Source: Earliella scabrosa (lineage: Eukaryota; Basidiomycota; Agaricomycetes; Polyporales; Polyporaceae). From it: a stretch of 64,000 nucleotides of DNA. The notes beneath the pieces were generated by a model, which saw nothing but the letters and a program-made list of their open reading frames with translations, was not told the DNA's origin and did no database searches. Positions within the stretch are counted from its first letter, which is position 1, and each line of letters begins with the position of its first letter. The stretch spans positions 143,067 through 207,066 of the forward strand of contig JABYQQ010000037.1 of the NCBI GenBank assembly GCA_022605405.1. The letters run 5' to 3'. Both the position numbers and the translations under genes were made by a program. This document shows, in pieces, positions 1 through 11,542 of this stretch.

Positions 1-119
1 ACGAGAACACCGTCAGGCTGGTCAGATCCGTCCGGCATACATCCTCCAACCTGGCAGATGGCCTGTAGAGCGAAGCAAAGTGTCCTCCTTCCAACCTCAT
101 GCACGAGAGCAAGATGTCA

Positions 120-1700
120 TTAATCTGCCGTGTACATAGGCGGGACCTCAGAGATTGCAGACGCGCTGCAAGACATGCGTTGCGGCGTCAACGTGATCTC
201 GTCTCTCTGCCTCTCCTCCTTCTCCATCACGCTCTCCCGCGCAGGAATCGCGCCTGAAACACTAGGTACAGGCGTTGGTAGCGGCCTACTATACCGGAAG
301 CCCGAGTCCGAGTGGTATGTCGGTTGCCTCTGGATGCGGACATCCGGTGGCAATCGCATCTTGCTCGGACCTGCGCGGGCCATGAGCGAATCTGGTGTCG
401 CAGGGCGATACACGACTCTTGTCCCTCGATGGTAATCGGCCGTGAGCCTTTGGACGACTGCAGGCGGCGTCGTCGGACGCAGCAAAGCGGCAGTCGAAGG
501 ACCCGGGGTTCCTGGACGTGTTAGGAGCCCGAAGGACGAAGTGGATGGACTACGCGTTGGAGAACGATGCGTCTCGAGGCCGACATGCGGAGAGTGTGTG
601 TTGGGCCTCGTATATGATGGGGAAGAAGGGCGTGTGGAGGGTGGCGACTCTGCGTCGCTGACGGTGCGTAGATACCTCGAGGACCTCTCGCTCTCATCGT
701 GCAGGAGACACTCCGTGCCTAAGCTTGGTGAGCGGGTGTGATACCGTGCATCCTCCGCGTCGCCGGCGTGGTACGTATATGAGGATCGGACCTCAGTGGG
801 CACGCCGTATGTGTAGGAGGACCGGGCTTCTGTTGGTGTCATGTAAGTGAGTGCCGGTGATTGAGGTGCGGAAAACGTTCCCGCGGCGGGTGAGTACGGC
901 GGTGACTTCGGCTCTAAAAGCAAAGGTTCATATATCTGTAAGTTTCTCACTGGCGAGTGATGGAGAAGCTAACCTTGGTCCAACAGGTCCACTTTCGCTC
1001 CCGCAGACGGATGGATGAATGCCTCGCGCTCCCTCTTCGGCTTCATTTTGGAATTGACATAGTGCCACACAACTGCGGCTCCGAGCAGCACCACCACAGT
1101 CCCCACTATGCCTGCCGCAATCGCCGCCGTTCGCGCTTTCGAACTATGCGCTCCGCCGGCCTGAGTTCCGCCGTCTGTACCCGTCGGCGGCTGTTCGGAC
1201 AAGGGTATGTAGTGGATGTAGTCCAGGACGAACGGCCAGTCCGGCGCGCCATGCGTGACGTTCATATGCAACACGTGCTCTCCTGGTGAGAGCTCGCGCG
1301 AATTATAGAACTGGTGCGCATATTCCGTCTCTTGCAGATCGGGGTTGCTCACGGCTGTGATAGGGATTCCGCCATCTATCGAGAACGTCATCGAAGGTGG
1401 AATGGCGCTCTCGTTATTCAATGGTTTTGGCGTGGCGACTCCGTACACCATGACGCTGGTACCTAGGTCCACGGACGTCGCGATCAGCATTTGGCATAGT
1501 CCCAGTGGGCTTACTGGTTACAGATCGGGGCACGCACCGTTGAATCTGAACTGCGCATACGCGTCCGTGAAGCCCTCCGTGTACGTCCCTCCTTGGAAGT
1601 TGGGCTGGTTCTGCTGATGCGTCCATAGATCACCCGTCTTGTACGATATGTCATCAACGTCGCTGTCATCAATGTCGATAGGCTGTGGTCTGGTGCTCAT
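120..1700 (-). CDS. Single-pass membrane protein with PPxY tail, paralog 1
   Basis: Three exons (1700-1538, 1462-974, 913-120) join in frame to 481 aa. Residues about 1-190 form an ectodomain that starts with a conserved DDSD motif and contains FNG at the first splice site, YAHQF and LDYIHY blocks. A hydrophobic helix follows (AAIAAGIVGTVVVLLGAAVV, about residues 190-212), then a basic stop-transfer (KMKPKRER) and a long Ser/Pro/Thr-rich tail. The tail carries an HSDSGFR block and ends SEVPPMYTAD. No cleavable signal peptide is visible, so the helix probably acts as signal anchor with the basic tail in the cytosol. The family resembles basidiomycete membrane proteins with a beta-sandwich-like ectodomain; its function is unknown to me. 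Paralogs lie at 2730-4293 and 4824-6519. Exon 1 is 163 nt here and in the third paralog, and both introns are in phase 1 in both genes, which supports the model. Confidence 0.85.
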
Positions 1701-2729
1701 GGCAGCTAGGAACGAACGTGGGCGAGTGGGCGGGGCCTGCTAGACGACTCGATCTGTCACCGATCGCGCACACAAAACGATTGGAGGCCGTCGCGTGCGT
1801 ACGAGCTGGAACACAGAACAGCCGGGGCCAGCGAAGAAGAGAAGAGAAAAGGGGAACGATGAAGGCCAGAGAAGAAGGAAAAAGAGAGCCAACTATGAGA
1901 GCGGACCACCCGCCAGGGTAGGTAACCTGTCCACACACAGGAGGTGCAGTCATGCCATGCACACCGCACTACCTAGCTACTGATGCTCATCCCGGCGGTC
2001 CGCCCTCAGCGCGTGCACCCTTGTCAGGAGCCGGCTCTCGCTCACTGGCACTTTGCGCGTCGGTTGTGCGCCCATTCTGATGGTGCGCCCACAAGTACCG
2101 TGTCCTGACCAGTGAGCTCTCCCCAAGCGTCCAGCGCGATGGACGATAGGAGGCAGGGACAGGGTTGCGTGCGCCGCTCAAGGCGACAGCACCATACCGA
2201 CGCCCGCGCCGGCGTGCTCTCCACGTTTCGACTTATTGCTTCACGGTCCCATGGGACTGGCGAGCGTCAAGCAACACGATGGACGCGTAAAGAGAAAGTA
2301 AAGACATTTCGGTCGACAACTCAAGATCCCCAGATCACCGGAGGACATAGCCCCCATCTCAGCGATCATTGACTCGACGGGAGGCGCTCCTCAACATATG
2401 GAGTCGACTACCCAGTGCGGCCTGGCGACTGACATTGCCCAGCACACCCAGATGGTCGCGCACTCCAGCACCGTTTGAACGAGCTCTGATCTCTGTTGCT
2501 TCCGCATCCGGGAGCTTCGGAGCAGACCTGCCTCTGTTCAGACTTGATGCCTGGAAGCTGTTGACACCGATGATAGCGTTTCGTGACAACCTATGTCGCC
2601 TCGAACTGCTGACTATCTGCGGATCAGGTTTTACTAGCAAAGACATAAGATGGCCCTCACTGGCACTCTTCACTCACTCCGGGTCTCTCCACGCCCCAGT
2701 GCCAGCATTCCCTCACAGCCGCCCCTGCC
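1701..2729. other. Divergent intergenic region
   Basis: About 1 kb separates the start codons of two divergently transcribed paralogs and must contain both promoters. Open frames here do not match any domain and look like chance. No clear TATA box was seen close to either start. Confidence 0.5.
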
Positions 2730-4293
2730 ATGTCAATCCGACTCGACGATTCAGATCCACGGGTCCACTATTACCCCGACTATATGTGGACAGCCGATGA
2801 TCATGTAGAAGGATTGGTAGTAGAACAAGGAACGAGGCACGGCGCTAGATTTCCTGGCATGCAGGTTGGCCTTGATTTTCAGGGTAAGCACGCATACTTG
2901 TAGGAGTGCCATCAGTATTGTAACTGTTTGCAGGCACAATTCTCGATGTGGTCGGAGTCCTTGATTCGAGGAGCGGCCAGCCGACGATTCTATGCGTCTT
3001 GGACGGTATTTTGCGTAGTTACTATACCGCACCCCTCCCGGATAGCACGGCCAACGGTACACGGCCTGAAGGTTCTACGACTTTTTTTAGCTTCAACGAA
3101 CTCGCCCCAGGTTCTCATACTGCACTCCTGACAAACATCAACGGGACTAGTCCCAATATATTCTGGCTGGACTTTTTCACGGTGGAGGATTTGGCCCGGG
3201 AGAACCAAGTAAGTGGCAGCTCTAGGTGCGTTCACAAGCCTCCGTCCCCTTTCAGCTCACCTGCATCCTCCCAGACAATGAGAATCTCGGTTACTCTCTC
3301 GTCTCCAAGCTCAGGCTCACACCCTTCATCCCGGACAATCTCGGTTCCCCTATCCACTGCGAACTCAGGCTCACCCCCTTCCTCGCAGACTATCCCGGTG
3401 GTTATCCTCCCCTCTACAAGCTCCCCCCGCTTCCCACAGGCAATCTCGCTTCCCCTCTCCACTTCAAGTTCTCATGCTGTGACTTCTCAAACTATATTCT
3501 CCTCTACCATCACCGACGTGGCTCCCGTTCCGTCGGTGTCTCCCTTGTCTAGTGTGTTGCTGCCTTCTCAGACCGTCTGTGGTTCATCGTCACGCTCCCG
3601 CCGTGGCAACGTGGGCGCAGTTGTAGGGGGCGCAATCGGCGGTTTCGTGTTCTTGTTGACAATCAACATATGCTTGTGGAGGGTACTAATCAGACGCGTC
3701 CGAGCACTTGAGGGTGAGTTGTAGTCTTCTCTGACTTGCGTGCTTCACGAGTGATAATTGCAATCGTAGGCACTGCTTCACCAGTTGAGCCATCAAGCTC
3801 GATGCTCGGGATACCGAGCTCCACGACGGTCACTACCGGATCTTTGACAGAGCCCGAGTCACGCCAACGGTATGTACGCGGCGTTCGAACCCTCACTTGC
3901 CTGAAGCTCACTCTCTGCCACTTGTGACGTAGTCCAGATCTGGCCACGGAGGGCAACAACCCTGACAATCCTAAATTCCCAGGCACACCCCAAAATATAT
4001 CGCAAGCAAACCCAGGTAGTCCCTGCACAACTGCATTCTCGGCAGAGTCATCTACCACCGTTCCATCTGCCTCTCCATCGGCTCTCCTGCGCTCAGAGGT
4101 TGTGCAATTACCGTGGTCTATCGCACCAGACAGGCTGCCGGGAGCCCAATCAGTCTTCCGCTCCTTCCTAATGGCACGAAATGGCACCAGCGTCGGGACT
4201 TCCCGTCAGGATCCAAGACGGGCTCGTGAAGTCGATTCGGGACTTCGAGTGTACAGCGAGAGTGTGCTGCCACCTCCGTACACTGCTGATTGA
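2730..4293 (+). CDS. Single-pass membrane protein with PPxY tail, paralog 2
   Basis: Four exons (2730-2883, 2934-3713, 3770-3869, 3933-4293) join in frame. The start is the ATG at 2730, giving MSIRLDDSDPRV, which matches the DDSD opening of the neighbours; the first intron splits FQG in phase 1, as in the paralogs. The ectodomain (about residues 1-140) is followed by a Ser/Thr/Pro-rich stalk of about 100 residues, a glycine-rich helix (GAVVGGAIGGFVFLLTINIC) and a basic cytosolic tail. The tail holds a DSGLR block and ends LPPPYTAD. The stalk is much longer than in paralogs 1 and 3 and is probably O-mannosylated (inference). The protein has about 464 aa. Its function is unknown to me. Confidence 0.8.
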
Positions 4294-4823
4294 GATTCTG
4301 AGTTCAGTGTAACGCATGGCTACCAGGTCGCGAAATGTCATGGTTCTGAGTTGCGGACACAGACGTTGGTTGCCCGCAGTTATATTCATTGATGTCACCC
4401 GAGCGACATGCCCGAGAGTTAACGTTCATCACCGTGTCTGCCAGCGACGTTGAACCCCTTTTGGGAGATCCTAGACCGGTTGCGAAAAGAACCGGGCTTC
4501 AAGTAACACATCCAGGTTGCCGTCTCTTTCCGCACGCGGTTCGAGTTAGGTAGCGGGATGCCCCGAATGAGCCGACTGCAAGGAGCACATCTCTGTTAGC
4601 CCAGATAACTATCAGGGATTCAGTACCGGCGCTGCAAAGAGCAAACCAACGCGCACCCACTCACTTTACAACAACAACAAACAGCCAACAAAGATCATAC
4701 ATCTGAATCGCACCCGGAAGCATGACAGAGTATACACGTAAAAGGGTCCGTAAGGTCGTGATCACCCGCCGGGGGAGAGCCATCCCATCGACGTCCTCCC
4801 ACCACGGCAGGCCGCAGCCCCGC
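4294..4823. other. Convergent 3' intergenic region
   Basis: The region lies between the stop codons of paralogs 2 and 3, which converge. An A-rich stretch with CAACAACAACAA near 4670 is visible. I see no gene here. Confidence 0.5.
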
Positions 4824-6519
4824 TCAGTTGGGAGTATACAAAGGCGGCACGTCCGAGATCGCCGACCCCCCGTACGACACCCGCTGCAGCTTCTGCCTCA
4901 GCCTCTCCCGCTCCCGCTCCTCCTCCTGCGCCCGCGCCTGCTCCTCCCACTCCCTCGCCGCGACCTGCTCTGCCAGAGGATGATGATGAGGAGGATAGTG
5001 CGACAGCTGCAATCCAGACGCTCCGGGCTCAGCAGGCAGCGCGTCGCCCGCGCGGAACCGCACGCCCGAGTCCATGTGGAAAGTCGCGGGCCGATCAGCG
5101 GCGTCGAGCCCCGCGAGCCGCGCCTTGCTCGTCGACCCTGTGCGGGCGCTGGAGGCGATGGACGAGCCGGAAGGCGTCGACGGGCGGTGCATGATCGACG
5201 GGGGGTGGAGCATATCTGGAGGGTATCCTGAATAAGTCGAGGGCGGAATCCCGCTGGCCGGGCGGTGGAAGTCGAGCGAGGACGGGGTGCGCATGATGAA
5301 GGACGGGTCCGTGTATTGCGCGACGGAGCGCTGGTACCCCGAGTTGGAGTACATGTCGGACCCGGTGAACGCGGTGTGGGAGGGCGAGGGCGGCCGGGTG
5401 GACGGACGGGAGTCGACGTCGGTGAACGGGGGTGGGTGGTGCGGGAGATTCAGGACGGACCCGTGCGCGCTGTTGGCGTACAGGAGGTATCCTGTTCCGA
5501 CGCTGTGCGTGCGGCTGTAGGTGCTCATCCCGTCCGCGCCGTGTCCGTACGCCGACCCGGCGTCCGAGGGCGGCGCAGAGGGTGGCACACCCAAGAGGTA
5601 CGGCGAGGGCGGCGGAGGGAGGTCTGAGAGAACGACACGCACACGGTAAGAATTTCATCCTGCAGAGGATTCAGTCAGTGTTGGACTTGTAGAAGCTCAC
5701 CTGGATTGAGCAAGTCCCGCTTCGACCCTGAGTAGTGGTTGGGACCGCCCTTCCACTGCCTATTCCTCCTCCAGCGCTTGAAGAACCCCCGATATCGCAC
5801 CAACCCTGCAATCACCAATAGCAGGACCGCACCAGCCACGGCAGCTGCAACAATCGTCATCGGCGACCATGTCGTGCCCTCTTCTGTATCAGACTGAGCA
5901 GAGCTCGCCCCCGCCGTACTTGAGCTCGCCGCGCCCGATCCCGAGCTCGAGCTCGTCGCCGTCGTCGTGGGACCCGGGTCAGAGCTGACTGTAGTGGTGG
6001 GCACCTCAGCGGGCGGGTCGGGAAGGGGAACGTAGTGGATGTAGTCAAGAATGAAGGGCCAGTCGCGCGCAGCGTAGATGAGGTCCATCTGCAGCACGTG
6101 TTCTCCGGGCTCGAGCTCCTGCGAGTCGAAGAACTGGTGCGCGTACTCGGGTTCGCGCAGATCCGGCTTGCTGACGACTGTCGTGGGCCTCCCGTCGTCG
6201 AGCGCGAACACCACCGAGGGCGGGACGACGCTCGTGTCGGACGGCGGCTTGGGCAGCGCCACGCCATACACCATCACGCGCGTGCCTTGCTTCGGGGCCG
6301 GGATTGTTAGCTAGGGCTGTGGCGAGCGGGGGTAGCAGGAAGCTGCAGAGACGCACCGTTGAACGCGAATCGCGCGTGTGCGCCCGTCAGACCCTGCGTG
6401 TACGTCCCATCCTGGAGACTGGGCTGGTTGTCCCTGTGGTTCCATAGGTCAGCCGGTGTGTATTCAATGTCGTCCACGTCGCTGTCGTCTACGTTGATGG
6501 CCTGTGGGCCGGTGCCCAT
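4824..6519 (-). CDS. Single-pass membrane protein with PPxY tail, paralog 3
   Basis: Exons 6519-6357, 6285-5701 and 5623-4824 join in frame to 515 aa. The N-terminus has the paralog signature DDSDVDDIEY. The ectodomain contains FNG at splice 1, YAHQFF and LDYIHYVPLP. A Ser/Thr-rich linker leads to a transmembrane helix (TIVAAAVAGAVLLLVIAGLV) and a basic stop (RYRGFFKRWRR). The cytosolic tail is Pro/Ser-rich, has an HMDSGVR block, then a charged coiled-coil-like EEQARAQEEERERERLRQ stretch absent from paralog 2, and ends SAISDVPPLYTPN. Paralog 1 ends SAISEVPPMYTAD, so these two are the closest pair. The function is unknown; the conserved PPxY end suggests binding to a WW-domain protein (inference). 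Confidence 0.85.
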
Positions 6520-7820
6520 AATTATGTGGTATATTAACGAGAGGAATTATGAAGGAGTGTCGATGCGGCACTTGAGAGAGCCGATCGTCGCAAGTGCACA
6601 CCAGAGCAGGAGAAGGCCCAAGGGGAGAGTCAAGGAATGAAGGAGGGGGGCGATAGAGAGGAAGGGAAAGAGGAGGTCAGCGGGATCAGAGACTGAGACA
6701 AAGAGGACATATGTCCGTCATTACGGCACGCGAACTCGACAGGTCCGCTCGGCTACTGCCAGAAGTCGACAGTTACCAGTATATAAGACGACCACCAGAG
6801 CCCTCGTCGAACTGATCCCCTCGGCGATCGACCGTCGAGGAAAGTCCAGGGACGGCTCATAGGTTGCAGCGCCCGCATGTGCGCATCAGGCATATATGAG
6901 ACGCCACGAGTCACGAGGGAGGGCGGGGAGATATGCATCCTTCAAGCAAGTCCGCCAAACGTCCGCGCCTGTCGTCGGTGCCGACGTCGCGGCGAACGTT
7001 GCTGAGTATGCATCGCGCCGTCGTCTGCGGACGAAGGTCAGAACCCGCGGGGGATGCAGCTGTACAGCCTCAGAAGCGGGGATATACAGATTGAAATCGT
7101 CATCAGTCTCATTTGCACTCGTTTGGGCGACATGATCGTGATCACACTAGTTACTAAGTTAGCAGTAAGTAGTGGTACTTACCTCGACGGACCCGTCCGC
7201 TGATGTGGATCGCTGGAGACTCACGGGAATGACCACCAATCAAGTGAGCGGGCCCGGGGAGCAGGAGGAACCTCAGCGAACATTCACCTCAGCGAGCCTC
7301 AGTGCGCACTGGCAGCCTGGCTGGTCGAGAAGCAATAGTTTGATGATGAGTTGGCTGTGTTCGCAGGATCTGTCAGCGCCCACCGAAACGTGAGTCGTGA
7401 TGCATGATGGGTCTTTCAAGATGGCCGGCTCGGATGGTCTGGCTTGGTTCAAGCTCGCGACTCGGTGTTTGATCACTGCAAAGAAGGTGACCGGAGATGA
7501 GCATTGCAGATCCAGAATAGCGTCACCGGATCGTACCTGGTACGTATATGTTGCGGAGGTCAGCGAAGTTTGGGTATAGCACAGGCATGGTAGCCTGATG
7601 ATTATATCCGTTACATGGACTAGCTAGATAGTGTACAGGGGTAGGGATCGTAAAGCAAAGCAAAAGGGTAAGCATGCAGCGATCGAGAGCGGGAGGAAGG
7701 ACATAAATCGGATCGCAGATGTCGCTATGGGAAGTCGTCGAGGAAGGGGACGTCGCAAGTCGGGCAGAGAATGTCGAGACGAATACAAGCACTGTTTCCT
7801 CCATATCAGACCGCGCTCAC
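6520..7820. other. Intergenic region, paralog 3 promoter side
   Basis: About 1.3 kb lies between the start of paralog 3 and the stop of the stomatin gene. It has TATA-like stretches near 6779 (gtatataag) and 6891 (catatatgag), but no ORF with recognisable protein features. It should hold the paralog 3 promoter and the stomatin 3' end. Confidence 0.45.
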
Positions 7821-9604
7821 TCACATGTGCTCGACGCTGTTCAGCAAACCAGCGCGAGCAACTCCCTCTCCCGCCTCCTCCGTGAGGGGATGCGACCCCG
7901 ACCCGGACGCCGACCCGGACGCCTGCATCTGCTGCGACACCTGGCCCACAACGTCGCTCTGCAAGTTCATCGGCACAAACACGACCTTGCTGTTCGCGTT
8001 CTTCGCCATGCTCTGCAGCGCCTCCAGCTGTCTGATCTGCATCGCCGCCGGGCTCGCGAGGATGTCCGCCGCCTGGCGCATCAGCCGCGCCGCGTCGACC
8101 TCTGCGCGCGCCGCGATGACCTTGGATTCTCCGATCCGCTTCTGCTGTGCCGCGGACGAGAGCGAGGCCGAGACCTCGGGCGAGAAGATGATGTCCTTGA
8201 TGAGGATGCCCTCGATCGCGACGCCCCACTTGTCTGCGACGTCGCCGACGATCTCGGCGATCTCGAACGCGATCGCCTCGCGCTCCGTCACGACGGACTG
8301 CACCATGCGCGCGCCGACGACGTGTCGGAGCGTGGTCTGCGCCCGCTCAATGAGCGCCTGGCGCAGGTCTGAGATACCGAATGCGGCGCGGTATGGGTTG
8401 GTGATCTGGAAGTAGATGACCGAGTCGCTAAAGGGCATACAGACGTCAGTATGATTCGTAGCTAGGGGAGACAGCGGGGGACATCAACTTGTGAAACGGT
8501 CGATACCTCCGGCCTCTACCAGACCGCAGCACCGCGAGATGATGACTATATGCGCCTCCGACGACGTGAACGCGCGCGAGCTGCACACTGCACTAGGCAG
8601 TCCCCGATGTGGAGGGGGACTGTAACTGGGTAATCCATTATCCTACACCCGAGCTAACCCATAGGATGTAGCTAGGAAAACGGTAAGGAGTCCATCGAAT
8701 CCTTTATTTTCGAGGGCTTATAGGCCTCGATGAGGAAATGATAGGTGCCTCACCGCTCTCCTAGCTGTCATCTCACCGGTGGAATGGAGCATAGTGGAAC
8801 AGAGGCTTTGTCCGTCATGTAGGGGTGAAAGAGAATGCAAGCCGGTCGACGCAAGGAATGTCGTAGTGTAGGCAGCATGTAGCAATCAGGAGAAACTTGC
8901 GAGAGAGTGCACGATGGAACGGCACGTCTTACGATCCAACGCCCCGTGAGAGAAAGAGAGACGTTACGCACATTTCGACATCGACATTGTCGCGCGTGAT
9001 GACCTTCTGCCTGCCAATGGGGCTGATCTGGATCTTGACGTCGACGATGCGCAGGGACTCGGTGCAGACGTTGACTTGTACGAGACCCGGGTCTACAGAC
9101 TTGTAGAACTGTCCGAAACGCGAGACAAGACCGACGGAGCCTGTGGGGTGGAGCGCATTGGCGCGGGAGGGAAACAGTGAAGAAGTAACGACAGCACGCA
9201 CCTTGGTGGACCTCGCGGAACGGGTTCGGGCACGGGCAGCAGGGAATGGCTCCGAGGAAGCCGATACAGCTCCCGAAGACCTGAAGCATCGAACCGTATA
9301 TGCCATGGGTAACCTTGCACGCATGTGAGACACGGCGAGGACGGTGGGATCGCAGACACGAAGGCACACATACCTCTCCTGTTCCAAGGTCCTGCGCGTA
9401 AGACGGCTATTACGGTGCGCACCGCGAATGAGAACGAGGTCGATTATAGCTAGAGCGATGACGGAGCGGAAGACGAACCTGCATCTCGCTCCGCTTGAGG
9501 GGTTGGACCTTGATGACATGCTCGCCGTTGGGCCGCTTTGCCTTGCTGGGGCCGGCGGAGTACGAGTTGTCGTCTGTCACTTGGGGAGCCGGCGCGTTAG
9601 ACAT
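7821..9604 (-). CDS. Stomatin-like band 7/SPFH membrane protein
   Basis: Five exons (9604-9479, 9406-9374, 9313-9202, 9140-8972, 8427-7821) give 348 aa. A short N-terminal tail ending PLKRSEMQ precedes PSYAQDLGTGE (a 33-nt exon). The hydrophobic hairpin segment FGSCIGFLGAIPCCPCPNPF follows, then the SPFH domain, which begins GSVGLVSRFGQFYKSVDPG and includes PYRAAFGISDLRQALIERAQ and VVGARMVQSV. The C-terminal helical part is Ala/Gln-rich. Stomatins form oligomeric scaffolds in cholesterol- or sterol-rich membranes; the two CC pairs near the hairpin are candidate palmitoylation sites (inference). Intron 4 is unusually long (544 bp). An alternative start at 9776 (MSNLDSKYRPP) could splice from 9699 into the same frame after CCCCAAG, which would replace the first eight residues. 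A donor-like GTGAGT overlaps the stop, so a further 3' exon is not excluded. Confidence 0.88.
8428..8971 (-). other. Long intron of the stomatin gene
   Basis: The intron is bounded by donor GTGCGT at 8971 and acceptor CTTTAG at 8428. It is five to ten times longer than the other introns in this window. Near 8610-8632 it contains a short inverted repeat (agtcccc...ggggact). No coding exon that keeps the frame was found inside. Confidence 0.6.
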
Positions 9605-11542
9605 GGCGCAGATGGGCGTAGGAGGAAAGGAGGGGGAAGAAGGCGAGGGGAGGACATGACGCGGGGGTATGTAATGGACCAGGACACGGGCGGCTCACCA
9701 TTGGGGGCATTGTGATCGACTACGTTCTCACGAGAAGAGTCGCTCGGGGGGCGGTACTTGCTGTCCAGGTTGCTCATCGCTATCGTCTGTGGGCCAGAGG
9801 CTGGCATGGAGTGTCCGTCGTGGGCTCGCTGCGTTGCGCGTGGCTGGGCGAAGCTCACCTTGGCCGTGCTCTTATATGCGGAGGTGGTGAGACAGGTGAG
9901 AGCGACAGTCACCTGCAGCTCTGCGCAGCCACATCTTGTCCACTCCCCACGTTCTCCCACCCGTCTTGGACAGCTCCGCAGCTCCTCCTCACACGCATGT
10001 CTCTCTTCCCTCCGTCCGTGCCGGACTGTACGCGCTCTCTCGCTCCTTCTACTCCCAGTCTAGCACCAGCGCGACCGGTGAATACAGTATACAGTACGAT
10101 TCAATTGCTCCCACAGCAGCCTCCTTTCGTCCGCAATCCTAGACTCTTGCGAACGAGCGCCTGAGACAATGTCATCATACGCTCACCGTGCTCTGGACAG
10201 CCATAGCCAATTACATCCGTCATCTATCGCTGCACGGTCTGGGCATAGTAATTCAGTACGAGGCCGGAAACTGGCCGGGATCGCATCAAAGACATTGACG
10301 GCTCCTCCGACCCCACCCGCATACTTACCCACTGCGCGCGCGTTGAAACGTTGTCAGCTTGCGCTTTGGTACTGCCACCTATGTACCGGATCCTCGAGCC
10401 ACCTGACATGTCAGTATGTACTCTTGGAGCGTCAAGCACCCTCAAGCAGCCCACACCTACTTACAGGCTAAGTAATACGAGGCTACGACGTCGCGTTATG
10501 AAGATGCCGACATGCGCCAAGTGTAGGTCTTCGACGGCATACATGCGGCATTCAAGATGCCGATCGAGGTCGGTCCTGGTCGGTCCTCTCGGGCATCTCG
10601 ACGATCTCAAGAGTCAACATCGAGGAGGATGTGCCTCAGGGCTGTGCTCTGTGTGCGCTGTGATTCAGCTGATGTAACTTCCAGTGCGGCCTACTACTTA
10701 CCAGCGCGGGTCTCCGGATTCAGAACTCCAGATATGACGTCTGAAACATACAGACATACAGTAAGTACTGTATGCACACCTGAAGCAGCGTAAGCTCAAC
10801 GAATATCCCCGTAAAGTTCGAGCCACCTACGCAACATCACCTCTGCTCACCTCTGATCAACGATTGCCAAGGCGCGTATGACTCACTCTGAGTCTCGACT
10901 CTCTACTCTTGAGCGAACTTACAGTACACTGCCTACGAACCTTCGATCGCTACCCCTCCGGCATGGACGGCACCAGAGCTGTCCCTCTCGGACGTCGTCT
11001 TCCGATTCGAGCAACCAAAGGAGTCATAACCAAATATTGCCGCTCCATGTGCACGGCTGGACCAGGTGCGCCCCGGCGACACGCCCGAATGACTGCGCAC
11101 ATTGACGGCCACTATTGTACGAGTAATAGACCATCTACCACGTAGCGCTGCGCTGCGCAGACATTAGAGTTCTGCCATGCACAAAGGACAACGTTCGGAA
11201 CTATGTATGCACTCTGTTATCGCCCGAACGCCCTGGTGTGCCGCCCAGGACCCAGGTACAACCTCCACTGCTGCGCACTGTCGATAGCAGACCTCGTGGT
11301 ACGTGCACAGTTGCTTCGAGTCAACGCTCGTGGCAGTGTACAAGTATGCACACTGAACCTGTGACCCGCATACGCTGTATCTTCCTCCGACTTACCCCGG
11401 TTGCGGTGACGCACGAGTCAAGCTCCTCGTTCTCTAGTGATATATTGTGGACTGCGCTTTGTCTAGGTCGTACAGCACTGATGATGGTACACTTCTCGAT
11501 GGTCTTCATGTTCTATCATGGGCTCGGGCGATGAACCTATAC
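9605..11542. other. Intergenic region between stomatin and phosphoglycerate mutase
   Basis: About 1.9 kb is upstream of stomatin and downstream of the mutase. The first 170 bp may contain an alternative stomatin leader exon (9699-9776). The rest has several short open frames with no domain-like composition. I see no supported gene. Confidence 0.45.

Noticed and set aside
9712..10164. 150-codon plus-strand frame upstream of stomatin
   Set aside because: It runs antisense to the candidate stomatin leader and has no domain.
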